Shown: positions 16,032 to 24,097 of the stretch, piece after piece
Position numbering within the stretch: position 1 is the first letter of the stretch
Layout: each line of letters begins with the position of its first letter
Source: CAZEIW01 sp964512305
GTDB taxonomy: Bacteria > Pseudomonadota > Gammaproteobacteria > Burkholderiales > Burkholderiaceae_F
Direction of reading: 5' to 3'
Length of the DNA stretch: 24,550 nucleotides
NCBI GenBank assembly: GCA_964512305.1
Contig: CAZEIW010000027.1
Coordinates: forward strand, 1-24,550
Position numbers and translations under genes: made by a program
Notes under the pieces: generated by a model
Told to the model about the DNA's origin: nothing
Seen by the model: only the letters and a program-made list of their open reading frames with translations
Database searches by the model: none

Positions 16032-16535
16032 ATGGCCACCCGGACACGAACTCGGGTCGATCCCGTCACCTGGAAAAGGAGCCTTGGTGCGACCGTGGTC
16101 GAGTTCGCGCTCGTTCTCCTGCTGTTCCTGACCGTGTTCTTCGCCGCAATCGACGTTGCCACGATGTTCTGGGTGGATCTGACGATGCAGTACGCCGTCC
16201 GCGAAGGCGTGCGCTGCGCGGTGACTGGCCAGGTCAACTGTGCCGGAGTTACCGGCCAGACGCAACGCTACGACGGCGTGATCCAGACGATGCGGATGAG
16301 TTCGATGGGTCTGTACGACTACCTTTCGCCGGTGGTGACAGTATGGACGGTCGCCGCCGACGGGAGCTACCAGCCGCCCGCTCCGGCCAAGTCGTTCGGT
16401 GCCGGGGGTCAGATCATCGTGGTTGACGTCGACTGCGTCTGGCCGCTGATGACGCCGCCGCTCCAGGTGATCTTTCCGAACGGGCAGTTCCGGTTCCGGG
16501 TGGCTGCCACGATGAAGAACGAGGCGTTCCAATGA
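16032..16535 (+). CDS. tadE: TadE-like pseudopilin
   Basis: Minor pseudopilin of 167 residues. The N-terminal region is basic and ends in SLG, followed by ATVVEFALVLLLF with Glu at +5 after the presumed CpaA cleavage, which is the TadE signature. One membrane helix spans about residues 20-42. The periplasmic part has three cysteines (VRCAV, VNCAG, VDCVW), allowing a disulfide. The ATG has a GGAG seven bases upstream. The stop overlaps the next gene's start by four bases (ATGA), so the two pseudopilins are translationally coupled. Confidence 0.88.
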   Translation: MATRTRTRVDPVTWKRSLGATVVEFALVLLLFLTVFFAAIDVATMFWVDLTMQYAVREGVRCAVTGQVNCAGVTGQTQRYDGVIQTMRMSSMGLYDYLSPVVTVWTVAADGSYQPPAPAKSFGAGGQIIVVDVDCVWPLMTPPLQVIFPNGQFRFRVAATMKNEAFQ

Positions 16536-17152
16536 GGGCCACGAGAATCGCCGGTGCGTGCGATCGGGGCAGCAGCCTGATCGAATTCGCTCTCGTGCTC
16601 CCCGTGCTGCTCCTGCTGGCGTTCGTTGTGTACGACTTCGCTCGCGCCATTCAGATCAACAACGTGCTCGTCAACCTGACTCGAGAGGGCGCCAGCCTGA
16701 TGTCGCGCAGCGTCGATTCGCCGCAGTTCGCCCAGTTTGTCATGAACGCATTGGGCGACACCGCGCTGCCGAAGTACGCCGATACGGGCCAGACCGGGGC
16801 CTATTTCGAATCCGGCGGTGCCATTCTGATCACGCGGATCCAGGGGCGATCGAACCCGGTGACAAAGAACGTCGATGCCACGTTGACGGAACAGTACAAG
16901 TGGCTTAAGGCGAGCACCACGCCGTCCAGCCAGCTATGGAACTGCGGGAACAACTGGAAGGCCGACGGCTCATGCGCAATGCCGGCAACGCTTCCCGTGG
17001 TGGCACTGCCGGTCGCGCTGAATGACGGCGACGTCGTCTATGTGGTCGAGGGTTTCTTCAGCTATCAGGCACTGTTCGGCGGCATGAGCCTGGGCCAGGG
17101 CTTCGGGGTGCCGACGATCGGCCCCGACCTGTATGCGGCCGCCATGTTCTGA
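16532..17152 (+). CDS. Second TadE/TadF-like pseudopilin
   Basis: Pseudopilin of 206 residues whose start overlaps the tadE stop. After a basic leader ending in CDRG it has SSLIEFALVLPVLLLLAFV with Glu at +5, again fitting the TadE-like Pfam family and CpaA processing. The periplasmic domain has a Cys pair (WNCGNNWKADGSC) and a late YVVEGFFSYQALFG segment common in TadE-like proteins. By position it corresponds to TadF of the Aggregatibacter locus, but TadE and TadF cannot be separated confidently by sequence, so I give no symbol. Confidence 0.87.
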   Translation: MRATRIAGACDRGSSLIEFALVLPVLLLLAFVVYDFARAIQINNVLVNLTREGASLMSRSVDSPQFAQFVMNALGDTALPKYADTGQTGAYFESGGAILITRIQGRSNPVTKNVDATLTEQYKWLKASTTPSSQLWNCGNNWKADGSCAMPATLPVVALPVALNDGDVVYVVEGFFSYQALFGGMSLGQGFGVPTIGPDLYAAAMF

Positions 17153-17170
17153 GGCACAACGCAAGGAGCA

Positions 17171-18580
17171 ATGATGCGATCCGTCAACCGCCTCCGCAGC
17201 CGCGGACAGATCCTGGTGATCGTGGCGCTTGCCGGCATCGTGCTGATCGGATTCGCCGCGCTGGCGGTCGACTCGGCCCTGACCTATGGCGTGAAGGCGA
17301 AACTGAATGCCGCCGTCGACGCGGCCGCCGTGGCCGCCGCGCGCGCGACCGTCACGGGGGCAAGCGACGCGGCCCGGCAGGCCGCGGCGATCAGCGCGGG
17401 ACAGAGGTTCTTCAACATGAACTTTCCCGACGGGTACCTGGGTGCAAGCAGGCCCACACCGAGCATCCAGGCAACCCACGAGGCCGATGGGCGTTGGAGC
17501 GTGAGCGTTTCAGCGGATGCCGCGCGGCCAACCTCCCTGATGGGGGTGTTCGGCGTGTCGAACATGACGATCCACGGCGAGGCAGCGTCCGTGCGCCGCG
17601 ACGTCGACATGATCCTGGTCATCGATACCTCGGGGTCGCTCGGAGCGGCCTTTCCTCAGGTGAAATCGGCTGCAGTGAGCTTCGTCAGCAAGTTCGCGTC
17701 CGGCCCGGGCGGCGACCGGGTGGGCCTGGTGGCGTTCGCTTCCGGCGCCGTGCTCAGCGTGCCGATTGACAAGACGGCGACACGCGGCTTCACGATGAGC
17801 ACGATGACCAGCACGATCAATGCACTCGGTGATCACGGAAGTGCCAGCGGCAGCACCGCGTCGGCCGAAGGGCTGCGGATCGCCCACGACGAAATCGACA
17901 GGATCGATCCGAGTCTTCGTTCGAGCCTTCGCGTCATCGTGTTCTTCAGCGATGGGGCACCCAACGATGTCCCAGCGACCTTTCAGCGCGCCAGCACGAC
18001 GCTATCGGGAGACCTCTACTCCGATACCTCGGGCCGAGGGACGGGGGCAAACTCGCAGGCGACGAACATGTACTACAGCAATCAGCGCGACAGCCAGATA
18101 GGCACTTACACGGACATTGCGAGCCTGCCGGCGAATGGGTTCTCGACGACCGCATGGCAGCAGGCACCCATTCCGATCCCGCTAACGAGCTACAACAACG
18201 CGCGCGCCTTCATCAGTTGGCCGGCGAATAACCGTTGCAACGTCAACATCGCCGCACGCAACATGAGCGAAAACGTCGCCAACACGATCCGCGGCGAGGG
18301 CATCTTCGTTTACACGCTCGGACTCGGCGCGGAACTGAACCAGCTCGAACCTCAGTTCACGGGGAACAACAACAATTGCGGATACGCGGCAGGCAACGGC
18401 ACGACCGAATTCGGCGCTCGGATCCTGCAGCGTCTGGCCAACACGCCTGATCCGGGCGACCCGAAGGTCGCGCAGGATACGGCACAGCCGGTCGGCATGT
18501 ACGCGTATGCCGCCGACGCGAGCCAGCTCGACAGCGCTTTCAACGCGATCGCCAGCGAGATCCTGCGGCTCACGCGGTGA
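17171..18580 (+). CDS. tadG: TadG-like protein with von Willebrand factor A domain
   Basis: Envelope protein of 469 residues with a strong AAGGAG site. The N-terminal TadG-like segment (RSRGQILVIVALAGIVLIGF) has one membrane helix and resembles a prepilin but lacks Glu at +5, as is usual for TadG. A vWA domain follows from about residue 147. Its MIDAS residues are D152-T-S-G-S, T229 and D261 in FSDGAPN, so metal binding looks intact. Between D261 and the next core strand (GIFVYTLGLG) there is an insertion of about 110 residues rich in Asn, Ser and Tyr. The protein would sit anchored in the inner membrane with the vWA domain in the periplasm or at the surface, possibly acting as an anchor or adhesin; that role is inferred. 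Confidence 0.9.
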   Translation: MMRSVNRLRSRGQILVIVALAGIVLIGFAALAVDSALTYGVKAKLNAAVDAAAVAAARATVTGASDAARQAAAISAGQRFFNMNFPDGYLGASRPTPSIQATHEADGRWSVSVSADAARPTSLMGVFGVSNMTIHGEAASVRRDVDMILVIDTSGSLGAAFPQVKSAAVSFVSKFASGPGGDRVGLVAFASGAVLSVPIDKTATRGFTMSTMTSTINALGDHGSASGSTASAEGLRIAHDEIDRIDPSLRSSLRVIVFFSDGAPNDVPATFQRASTTLSGDLYSDTSGRGTGANSQATNMYYSNQRDSQIGTYTDIASLPANGFSTTAWQQAPIPIPLTSYNNARAFISWPANNRCNVNIAARNMSENVANTIRGEGIFVYTLGLGAELNQLEPQFTGNNNNCGYAAGNGTTEFGARILQRLANTPDPGDPKVAQDTAQPVGMYAYAADASQLDSAFNAIASEILRLTR

Positions 18581-18589
18581 GATCTGATC

Positions 18590-19756
18590 ATGAAGATACT
18601 CGTCATTTCCAATCACCAGCAGGCCGCGGACCGGATCCGCGACCTGACTTTGGCAGCGCGACCCTCCGACTCGGTGACAATCGGGATCGGCGAGCGCGCG
18701 CAACTCGATGCAGTGATCGAAGCCAACGCGGCCGACGTCGCGGTTCTCGACGACTTCCTGTGCGAGACGGGCGATCTGCGGGCCCTCGAAGGCCCGCTGC
18801 ATCGGCGAGACGCTCCCGTCGCAATCCTGCTGTGCAGTAATCCCACGGCGGAACTGCTGCTCGAGGCGATGCGGATGGGCGTGCGTGAGGTTTTGCCGTC
18901 GCCGACGACGCAGCAGGCGCTTCGCGAGGCGCTCGACCGCATAGAAAAGCGCGATGGCGCCGACGGCGGTACAGCGTCGCGAGGCCAGGTGCTTGCCTTC
19001 ATGTCGTGCAAAGGGGGTGGCGGTGCCACCTTTCTCGCCACGAATCTCGCCTACGCGCTCGCGGAGGGACAGTCCGTAAAGGTGGCGCTGTTCGATTTGA
19101 ATCTTCAGGCTGGCGACGCCGCAATCCACGTCAGCGACCGTCAACCGGCGATGAGCGTGGCCGACATGGTGCGCGATATTGGACGCCTCGACGGATCCTA
19201 TCTTGCCGCAAGCATGATTTCGGTAGCGCCGAATTTCGGCGTGCTGGCAGCGCCAAGCGCGCCCGAGCGCGCGCTGGACGTTCTTCCCGAGCATATCGAC
19301 GCGCTGCTGACGGTGGCGGTCGCCCACTACGATTACGTCTTCGTCGATGTGAGTCGCGTCCTTGACGCTGCGGCGGTTCGCGCGCTCGATCGGGCCGTTG
19401 CGGTGTATCCCGTTTTGCAGCTGACGGTACCGTTCGTGCGCGATGCAAAGCGCCTGCTGGCGACGTTCGACGCGTTGGGTTACGAGAGGAGCCGGATCCA
19501 GCTCGTCGTGAACCGCTTCGAGAAGAACGGCGAGCTCGGCATCAAGGAAGTCGAACGCTCGCTGGATACCCCGGTCGCGTGGACGATTCCGAACAGTTTC
19601 CGTTCGGTCACGTCATCGGTCAACCAGGGAATCCCGATCCTGAAGCTATTTCCGCACGATCCGGTCAGCAGGGCGCTGCAGGCAATGGCCGCAGGCGTCG
19701 TCCGGCCGAACCGGAAAGTCGGGAGCCGGTTGAGGGAAATGCTCCACCTGACCTAG
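18590..19756 (+). CDS. cpaE: TadZ/CpaE localisation ATPase-like protein
   Basis: Cytoplasmic protein of 388 residues that places the Tad machine at the pole in studied systems. Residues 1-120 form an atypical receiver-like domain: it has D54/D55 near the phosphoacceptor position but SNHQQ where the acidic pair should be, so phosphorylation is doubtful. The C-terminal part is a ParA/MinD-like domain whose deviant Walker A reads K141-G-G-G-G-A146-T147: the signature lysine is kept but the P-loop lysine is replaced by Ala. Walker A' is VALFDLNLQAGD and Walker B is YVFVDVSR. Loss of the P-loop lysine is known in some TadZ/CpaE proteins, so ATP binding may persist with weak hydrolysis. It starts nine bases after tadG. 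Confidence 0.93.
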   Translation: MKILVISNHQQAADRIRDLTLAARPSDSVTIGIGERAQLDAVIEANAADVAVLDDFLCETGDLRALEGPLHRRDAPVAILLCSNPTAELLLEAMRMGVREVLPSPTTQQALREALDRIEKRDGADGGTASRGQVLAFMSCKGGGGATFLATNLAYALAEGQSVKVALFDLNLQAGDAAIHVSDRQPAMSVADMVRDIGRLDGSYLAASMISVAPNFGVLAAPSAPERALDVLPEHIDALLTVAVAHYDYVFVDVSRVLDAAAVRALDRAVAVYPVLQLTVPFVRDAKRLLATFDALGYERSRIQLVVNRFEKNGELGIKEVERSLDTPVAWTIPNSFRSVTSSVNQGIPILKLFPHDPVSRALQAMAAGVVRPNRKVGSRLREMLHLT

Positions 19757-19808
19757 CGGCGCGGCATACAGAAGCGATAGGGCGAACGGACCGGAACGGA
19801 GAACGAAG

Positions 19809-21167
19809 ATGTCATTGCGCGAACGATTTCAAGGTATCCGGAGCAACGGCGTCGTACCGACGGCCGCGATCGTCCAGTCGGGGCGGCGCGACGACGTCGC
19901 CTACCACGACCTGAAGATGCGCCTGCACCAGGACCTGCTCGACCGTGTCGACCTGTCGGTGATGGAAAGCATGAGCGCCGATCGGCTGCGCGAGGAGATC
20001 AGGACGCTCGTCGAGCGCCTGCTGGCTGAGAGCGGCACGCCGATCAACGACGTCGACCGGCGCGAGATGGTATTCGACATCCAGAACGAAGTGCTGGGTC
20101 TGGGGCCGCTCGAGCCCCTGCTGGCCGATCCGACGATTTCCGACATCCTCGTCAACACGTATCGCCAGGTGTACGTGGAGCGGGCGGGCAGGCTCGAACT
20201 GATGGACGCCCGCTTTGGAAGCAACGAGCACCTGATGAAGATCATCGAGAAGATCGTATCGCGGATAGGGCGGCGAATCGATGAATCGAGCCCGATGGTC
20301 GATGCGCGCCTGCCGGATGGATCACGCGTCAATGCGATCATTCCGCCGCTTGCGCTGGACGGGCCGCTGCTGTCGATCCGGCGTTTCGCAGTCATTCCGC
20401 TGACGGCGCAGGACTATGTGAACCTCAAGACCCTCACCCCGGACATGAACGAGATCCTGAGCGGTCTGGTTCAGGCCAAGGTGAATATCCTGATTTCCGG
20501 CGGTACCGGTACCGGCAAGACGACGTTCCTGAACATCCTCTCGGCCTCGATACCGGTCGCCGAGCGGATTGTGACGATCGAGGACGCAGCCGAACTGCAG
20601 CTGCAGCAGCCGCACGTCGTACGTCTCGAGACGAGGCCTCCGAACGTGGAGGGTCGCGGCGAGATCACTCAGAGGGCCCTGGTCAGAAACAGCCTTCGCA
20701 TGCGTCCAGACCGGATCATCGTCGGGGAGGTCCGGGGCGCGGAAGTGCTCGACATGCTGCAAGCCATGAACACGGGGCATGAAGGCTCGATGACCACGAT
20801 CCACGCCAACAGCGCGCGCGATGCACTGACCCGCCTCGAGAACATGGTCGGGATGGCGGGCCTCACGGTTCCCCCGAAGGCGATGCGCCAGCAGATCAGC
20901 TCAGCGATCGCGGTGGTCGTTCAGATGGCGCGGCTGCGTGACGGCCGGCGCAAGGTCGTGAGCGTGCAGGAGATCACCGGCATGGAGGGTGACGTGATCG
21001 CCACCCAGGAGATCTTCGCCTTTCACCAGACCGGCGTCGCGTCGGACGGCAGCGTCAAGGGCCACTTCAGGGCGTCGGGAATTCGCCCGCGCTTCTGCGA
21101 ACGGCTCGCCGTGTATGGGGTCGAATTGCGCGACCAGATGTTCGACCCTGGACGCCTGTACGAGTGA
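19809..21167 (+). CDS. cpaF: Tad pilus assembly ATPase CpaF/TadA
   Basis: Hexameric secretion ATPase of 452 residues that drives Flp pilus assembly (and probably retraction) at the inner membrane. It has an N-terminal helical domain (about 1-140, with EVLGLGPLEPLLADPTISDILVN), then Walker A GGTGTGKTT (from 231), the Asp box TIEDAAEL, Walker B IIVGEVRG with Glu307, and the His box TGHEGSMTTIHAN. All four PilT-superfamily motifs are intact. The length is typical. A GGAG site precedes the ATG after a 52-base gap from cpaE, and it is followed closely by tadB. Confidence 0.96.
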   Translation: MSLRERFQGIRSNGVVPTAAIVQSGRRDDVAYHDLKMRLHQDLLDRVDLSVMESMSADRLREEIRTLVERLLAESGTPINDVDRREMVFDIQNEVLGLGPLEPLLADPTISDILVNTYRQVYVERAGRLELMDARFGSNEHLMKIIEKIVSRIGRRIDESSPMVDARLPDGSRVNAIIPPLALDGPLLSIRRFAVIPLTAQDYVNLKTLTPDMNEILSGLVQAKVNILISGGTGTGKTTFLNILSASIPVAERIVTIEDAAELQLQQPHVVRLETRPPNVEGRGEITQRALVRNSLRMRPDRIIVGEVRGAEVLDMLQAMNTGHEGSMTTIHANSARDALTRLENMVGMAGLTVPPKAMRQQISSAIAVVVQMARLRDGRRKVVSVQEITGMEGDVIATQEIFAFHQTGVASDGSVKGHFRASGIRPRFCERLAVYGVELRDQMFDPGRLYE

Positions 21168-21180
21168 ATTGGAGATGGCC

Positions 21181-22149
21181 ATGGACGTCACCTACTGGGT
21201 CGCGGTGCTGGTGTTCCTTTGCGCCGCTTTGCTGGTCGAGGGGCTGTTTACGATCTGGAGGACCCACCATGGTCCCGCCGCGAAACAGATCGAGCGCCGC
21301 CTGCACGAAATGTCCGAGAGTCACGTCGGCCAGGGCGGGCCTCTGCTGAAGCAGCGCATGATGAGCCGCAAACCAGGGCTCGACCGGTTGCTGCAAGCGG
21401 TTCCGGGAGCCATTTTGCTCGAGCGGCTGCTCAGGCAGGCAGCCTCGGAATTGAACGTAGCGCAATTCCTCTGGTTGTCGATCGTCGGCGTAGTGCTCGG
21501 CACCGCGTGCGTTTGGGCCACCCGGCTGCCGGCCGCGATCGTGCTCCTTGGCGCGTTGCTGGGTGGAGCGGTGCCGGCGCTGTGGCTCGTCCGCGCGCGC
21601 AGCGTGCGCTTGGCGAAGATCGACCGCCAGCTGCCTGACGTGATGGATCTGATGTCACGTGCCCTTCGCGCGGGACACTCGTTTTCCAGCGCCTTGCAGA
21701 TGGCCGGCAGCGAGGCGCCGGAGCCGATCGCCCGTGAATTCAGGATCGTGTTCGACGAAATCAGCTTCGGCGTCACCTCTCAGGATGCGTTGGCCCATCT
21801 TGCGGCGCGCGTTCCGAGCGACGATCTGCGGTACCTGGTGGTTGCCGTGGTGACACAGCGCGAGACCGGCGGGAACCTGGCCGAGCTGCTTGGCAATACG
21901 GCGGCGTTGATCCGCAGCCGGCACAAGCTGCTCGGGAGCGTGCGCGTGCTCGCCACCGAGGGGCGGCTGTCTGCGTGGATTCTCGTCGTCCTGCCGTTCG
22001 CGCTTGCAGCGGCCCTCTATACGATCAACCCCGAGTTCGTCAGCGCGCTGTGGAAGGACCCGGTCGGCTTCAAGATGGTCGTATCCGCGGTGATTGCAAT
22101 GATCGTCGGCGTCTTTTGGATGTCGAGGGTGGTGAAGATCCGGGTCTGA
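21181..22149 (+). CDS. tadB: Tad inner-membrane platform protein TadB
   Basis: Type II secretion F-domain protein of 322 residues forming part of the inner-membrane platform for CpaF. I chose the ATG at 21181 because GGAG at 21171-21174 is six bases upstream; the ATG at 21175 would abut that site. It has an N-terminal membrane helix, a second hydrophobic pair (about 95-140) and two C-terminal helices. The T2SSF core contains LPDVMDLMSRALRAGHSFSSAL and FGVTSQDALAHLAAR, and then VVTQRETGGNLAELL. It begins 13 bases after cpaF. Confidence 0.94.
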   Translation: MDVTYWVAVLVFLCAALLVEGLFTIWRTHHGPAAKQIERRLHEMSESHVGQGGPLLKQRMMSRKPGLDRLLQAVPGAILLERLLRQAASELNVAQFLWLSIVGVVLGTACVWATRLPAAIVLLGALLGGAVPALWLVRARSVRLAKIDRQLPDVMDLMSRALRAGHSFSSALQMAGSEAPEPIAREFRIVFDEISFGVTSQDALAHLAARVPSDDLRYLVVAVVTQRETGGNLAELLGNTAALIRSRHKLLGSVRVLATEGRLSAWILVVLPFALAAALYTINPEFVSALWKDPVGFKMVVSAVIAMIVGVFWMSRVVKIRV

Positions 22150-22186
22150 TTCGGCTCGGCTCAGCTTCGATTCGAGGTGACGAACC

Positions 22187-23131
22187 ATGAGTGCCACCAC
22201 AGTGCTTTTCCTGGCTCTAATCTTCCTTGCGGTCTTCATGGCCGCCTATGCGGCGATGACCACCTTCGCCGTGCCTCCGATGGCGCAGCGCCTGGGCCGG
22301 CTCGCGGACCCGTCCGACCGGGGCTTCTCGAGCCCGGATTCCCGGTGGCGGGTCGTCGTCGTGAAGATGGCCAAGTCCCTGGCTCGCCTCTCGGTACCCA
22401 GCGAAGGCTGGGAGACCTCGTCGCTGCGGATTCGATTCATGAATGCCGGCTATCGCAACCGCAGCGCCGCTGTGTACTACTTCGCGGCGAAGACACTGCT
22501 CGTGTTCGCGCTGCCGGGTGCGTTCTTCCTGATTCCCGGCGCGATCGATCCATCTGTAAGCGTACCGACGCGGCTGTTCATCCTGCTGTGCCTGGCGGCA
22601 GTGGGCTATTACGCGCCCAACCTGTGGCTGCGTAACCGGATAGCCCACCGGCAGCGGGATCTGTTCGAGGCCTTTCCCGACGCGTTGGATCTGATGACGA
22701 TCTGCGTCGAAGCGGGTCTTGGCTTGAATGCGGCCATCGCGCGGGTGGGAGAGGAATCGCGCGTTCGCTGCCGCGCGCTCGCGGACGAATTTCACCTCGC
22801 CGAACTCGAGTTGCGCGCCGGTGCCACGCGTGAGGCCGCTCTGCGCAACATCGCGATCAGGTCCGGACTGGAGGATCTCAACGCACTGGTCGCCATGCTC
22901 GTGCAGGCGGACCGCTTCGGCACAAGCATTGCGCAGTCGCTGCGTACCTATTCGGAGACGCTCCGAACGCAGCGCCGGCTTCGCGCGGAGGAGCAGGCGG
23001 CCAAGATCCCGCTCAAGCTCCTGTTTCCGCTGATCTTCTGCATCTTTCCGTCGCTGCTGCTGGTCGTGATGGGGCCCGCGATGATCCGTGTATTTCGCGT
23101 CATTCTTCCTACCCTGAGCGGCGTCCACTAG
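22187..23131 (+). CDS. tadC: Tad inner-membrane platform protein TadC
   Basis: Second T2SSF-domain platform protein, 314 residues, partner of TadB. A GAGGTG site precedes the ATG. It shows one N-terminal helix, a pair around residues 95-145, the core FEAFPDALDLMTICVEAGLGLNAAI with its ELRAGATREAALRNIA continuation, and a C-terminal helix pair starting at KIPLKLLFPLIFCIFPSLL. This is the last recognised Tad gene. No TPR-containing TadD follows in the window. Confidence 0.94.
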   Translation: MSATTVLFLALIFLAVFMAAYAAMTTFAVPPMAQRLGRLADPSDRGFSSPDSRWRVVVVKMAKSLARLSVPSEGWETSSLRIRFMNAGYRNRSAAVYYFAAKTLLVFALPGAFFLIPGAIDPSVSVPTRLFILLCLAAVGYYAPNLWLRNRIAHRQRDLFEAFPDALDLMTICVEAGLGLNAAIARVGEESRVRCRALADEFHLAELELRAGATREAALRNIAIRSGLEDLNALVAMLVQADRFGTSIAQSLRTYSETLRTQRRLRAEEQAAKIPLKLLFPLIFCIFPSLLLVVMGPAMIRVFRVILPTLSGVH

Positions 23132-23193
23132 ACGCGCTAGCCGACGCCTGCGCGCGCTGCTTCGAATCGCCTCCGGTACCGCGGGGACCTCAC

Positions 23194-23967
23194 GTGTCGA
23201 CTTATCTTCCCCGCTCGGCAGACCCTGCCGCGGACAAGCCGGTTGCCAGCAGCGGGTCGCCGCAGCCAGGCGGGGCCTTCCCGGGCTGCGGGTTCGGTTG
23301 CATTTATTGCGTCGAGGAATCGGGTGGCCGCGTTGAAGGCGTGGACGCCTACCCGCCCACCGAGCTCACGCGGCAAGAGACGCGTTCGGGGCTGGAGGCG
23401 ATGCTGAACGCCGGCCAGCCTGTGGTGATCACGACCCGGTCAACTCTGGTCGCGCGCGACACCGACCTTTTGCGGGAACTGGCGCGCAGCGGTCTGGTCC
23501 GGGTCTTCATATCAATTTGCACGCTGGACTCGGACCTCGCACGCCGACTGGAACCGGTCGCGGATTCGCCGCTTGCGCGGCTGGACGTCATACGTCGCCT
23601 GGCGCTCGACGGCATACCAGTCGGCGTGCAAGTCGCTCCCGTGATACCCGGGCTGACCACGACCGATATCGAAGGCGTGCTGGAGGCGTCCGCTACCTCC
23701 GGCGCTTACTACGCCGACTATGTGATGTTGCGGTTGACTCCGAAGGTGCGAGAGTCGTTCGGTCGGTGGTTGACGGGCAACTACCCCAACCGGGCCGATG
23801 TTGTCATGGCATTGCTCGATTCGCTGGGCGAGGAGCCGCCCGCCGGCGCGTTCGAGGCAACTTCGAATCATAGATACGAGGATTCAATCGCGCGCCGCTT
23901 TCGAGCGAGCTGTGCCCGGCTGATGCTCGAATCCGCCGAGTCGCCCTCCTGCTTCCGGCGGGGATAA
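23194..23967 (+). CDS. Compact radical SAM protein (PA0069/SplB-like)
   Basis: Putative radical SAM enzyme of 257 residues, starting at GTG with a weak GGGGA upstream; the frame is open further upstream, so the start is uncertain. The [4Fe-4S] motif is C32-G-F-G-C36-I-Y-C39 (CxxxCxxC). Later segments VVITTRSTLVARDTDLL, GLVRVFISICTLDSDLARRLEP and IPVGVQVAPVIPGLT match from memory the PA0069-type branch of COG1533 (SplB-like). Compared with those proteins (about 350 residues), the N-terminal lead-in is short, and about 40-50 residues between the cluster motif and the TTRST strand are missing. The product may be an active compact form or a decayed copy; the frame is intact and well coded. It follows tadC by 62 bases but has no evident pilus role. 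Its substrate is unknown. Confidence 0.78.
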   Translation: MSTYLPRSADPAADKPVASSGSPQPGGAFPGCGFGCIYCVEESGGRVEGVDAYPPTELTRQETRSGLEAMLNAGQPVVITTRSTLVARDTDLLRELARSGLVRVFISICTLDSDLARRLEPVADSPLARLDVIRRLALDGIPVGVQVAPVIPGLTTTDIEGVLEASATSGAYYADYVMLRLTPKVRESFGRWLTGNYPNRADVVMALLDSLGEEPPAGAFEATSNHRYEDSIARRFRASCARLMLESAESPSCFRRG

Positions 23968-24016
23968 ACCACAACGGTTCGAGCGGTCTCTGCGGCCGCG
24001 ACCGGCTTTGGCCCGA

Positions 24017-24025
24017 TGCTACGAT
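24017..24025 (+). promoter_or_regulatory. Tentative extended -10 promoter element
   Basis: TGCTACGAT fits the extended -10 pattern TGnTAnnaT about 73 bases before the next start codon. No good -35 box lies at the usual spacing, which extended -10 promoters can tolerate. Transcription from it would start within the inverted repeat just downstream. Confidence 0.35.
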
Positions 24026-24027
24026 TT

Positions 24028-24077
24028 GCATCCGGACCCACTTTGCCGCAGTCCTGATAGCCGATAGGTCCGGATGC
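24028..24077. repeat. Perfect 11-bp inverted repeat in the leader of the last gene
   Basis: GCATCCGGACC (24028-24038) and GGTCCGGATGC (24067-24077) are exact reverse complements with a 28-base spacer. The second arm ends 20 bases before the start codon, close to the ribosome-binding site, so it could be a repressor operator or a leader hairpin. No T run follows the second arm, which argues against a terminator of the preceding gene. Confidence 0.65.
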
Positions 24078-24097
24078 TGGAACGCACGAGGGGTTGA

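Noticed and set aside
11057..23131. Tad locus as a recently acquired genomic island
   Set aside because: Tad loci are often mobile, but no tRNA end, direct-repeat attachment site, integrase or insertion sequence is visible at either edge, so the sequence gives no support.
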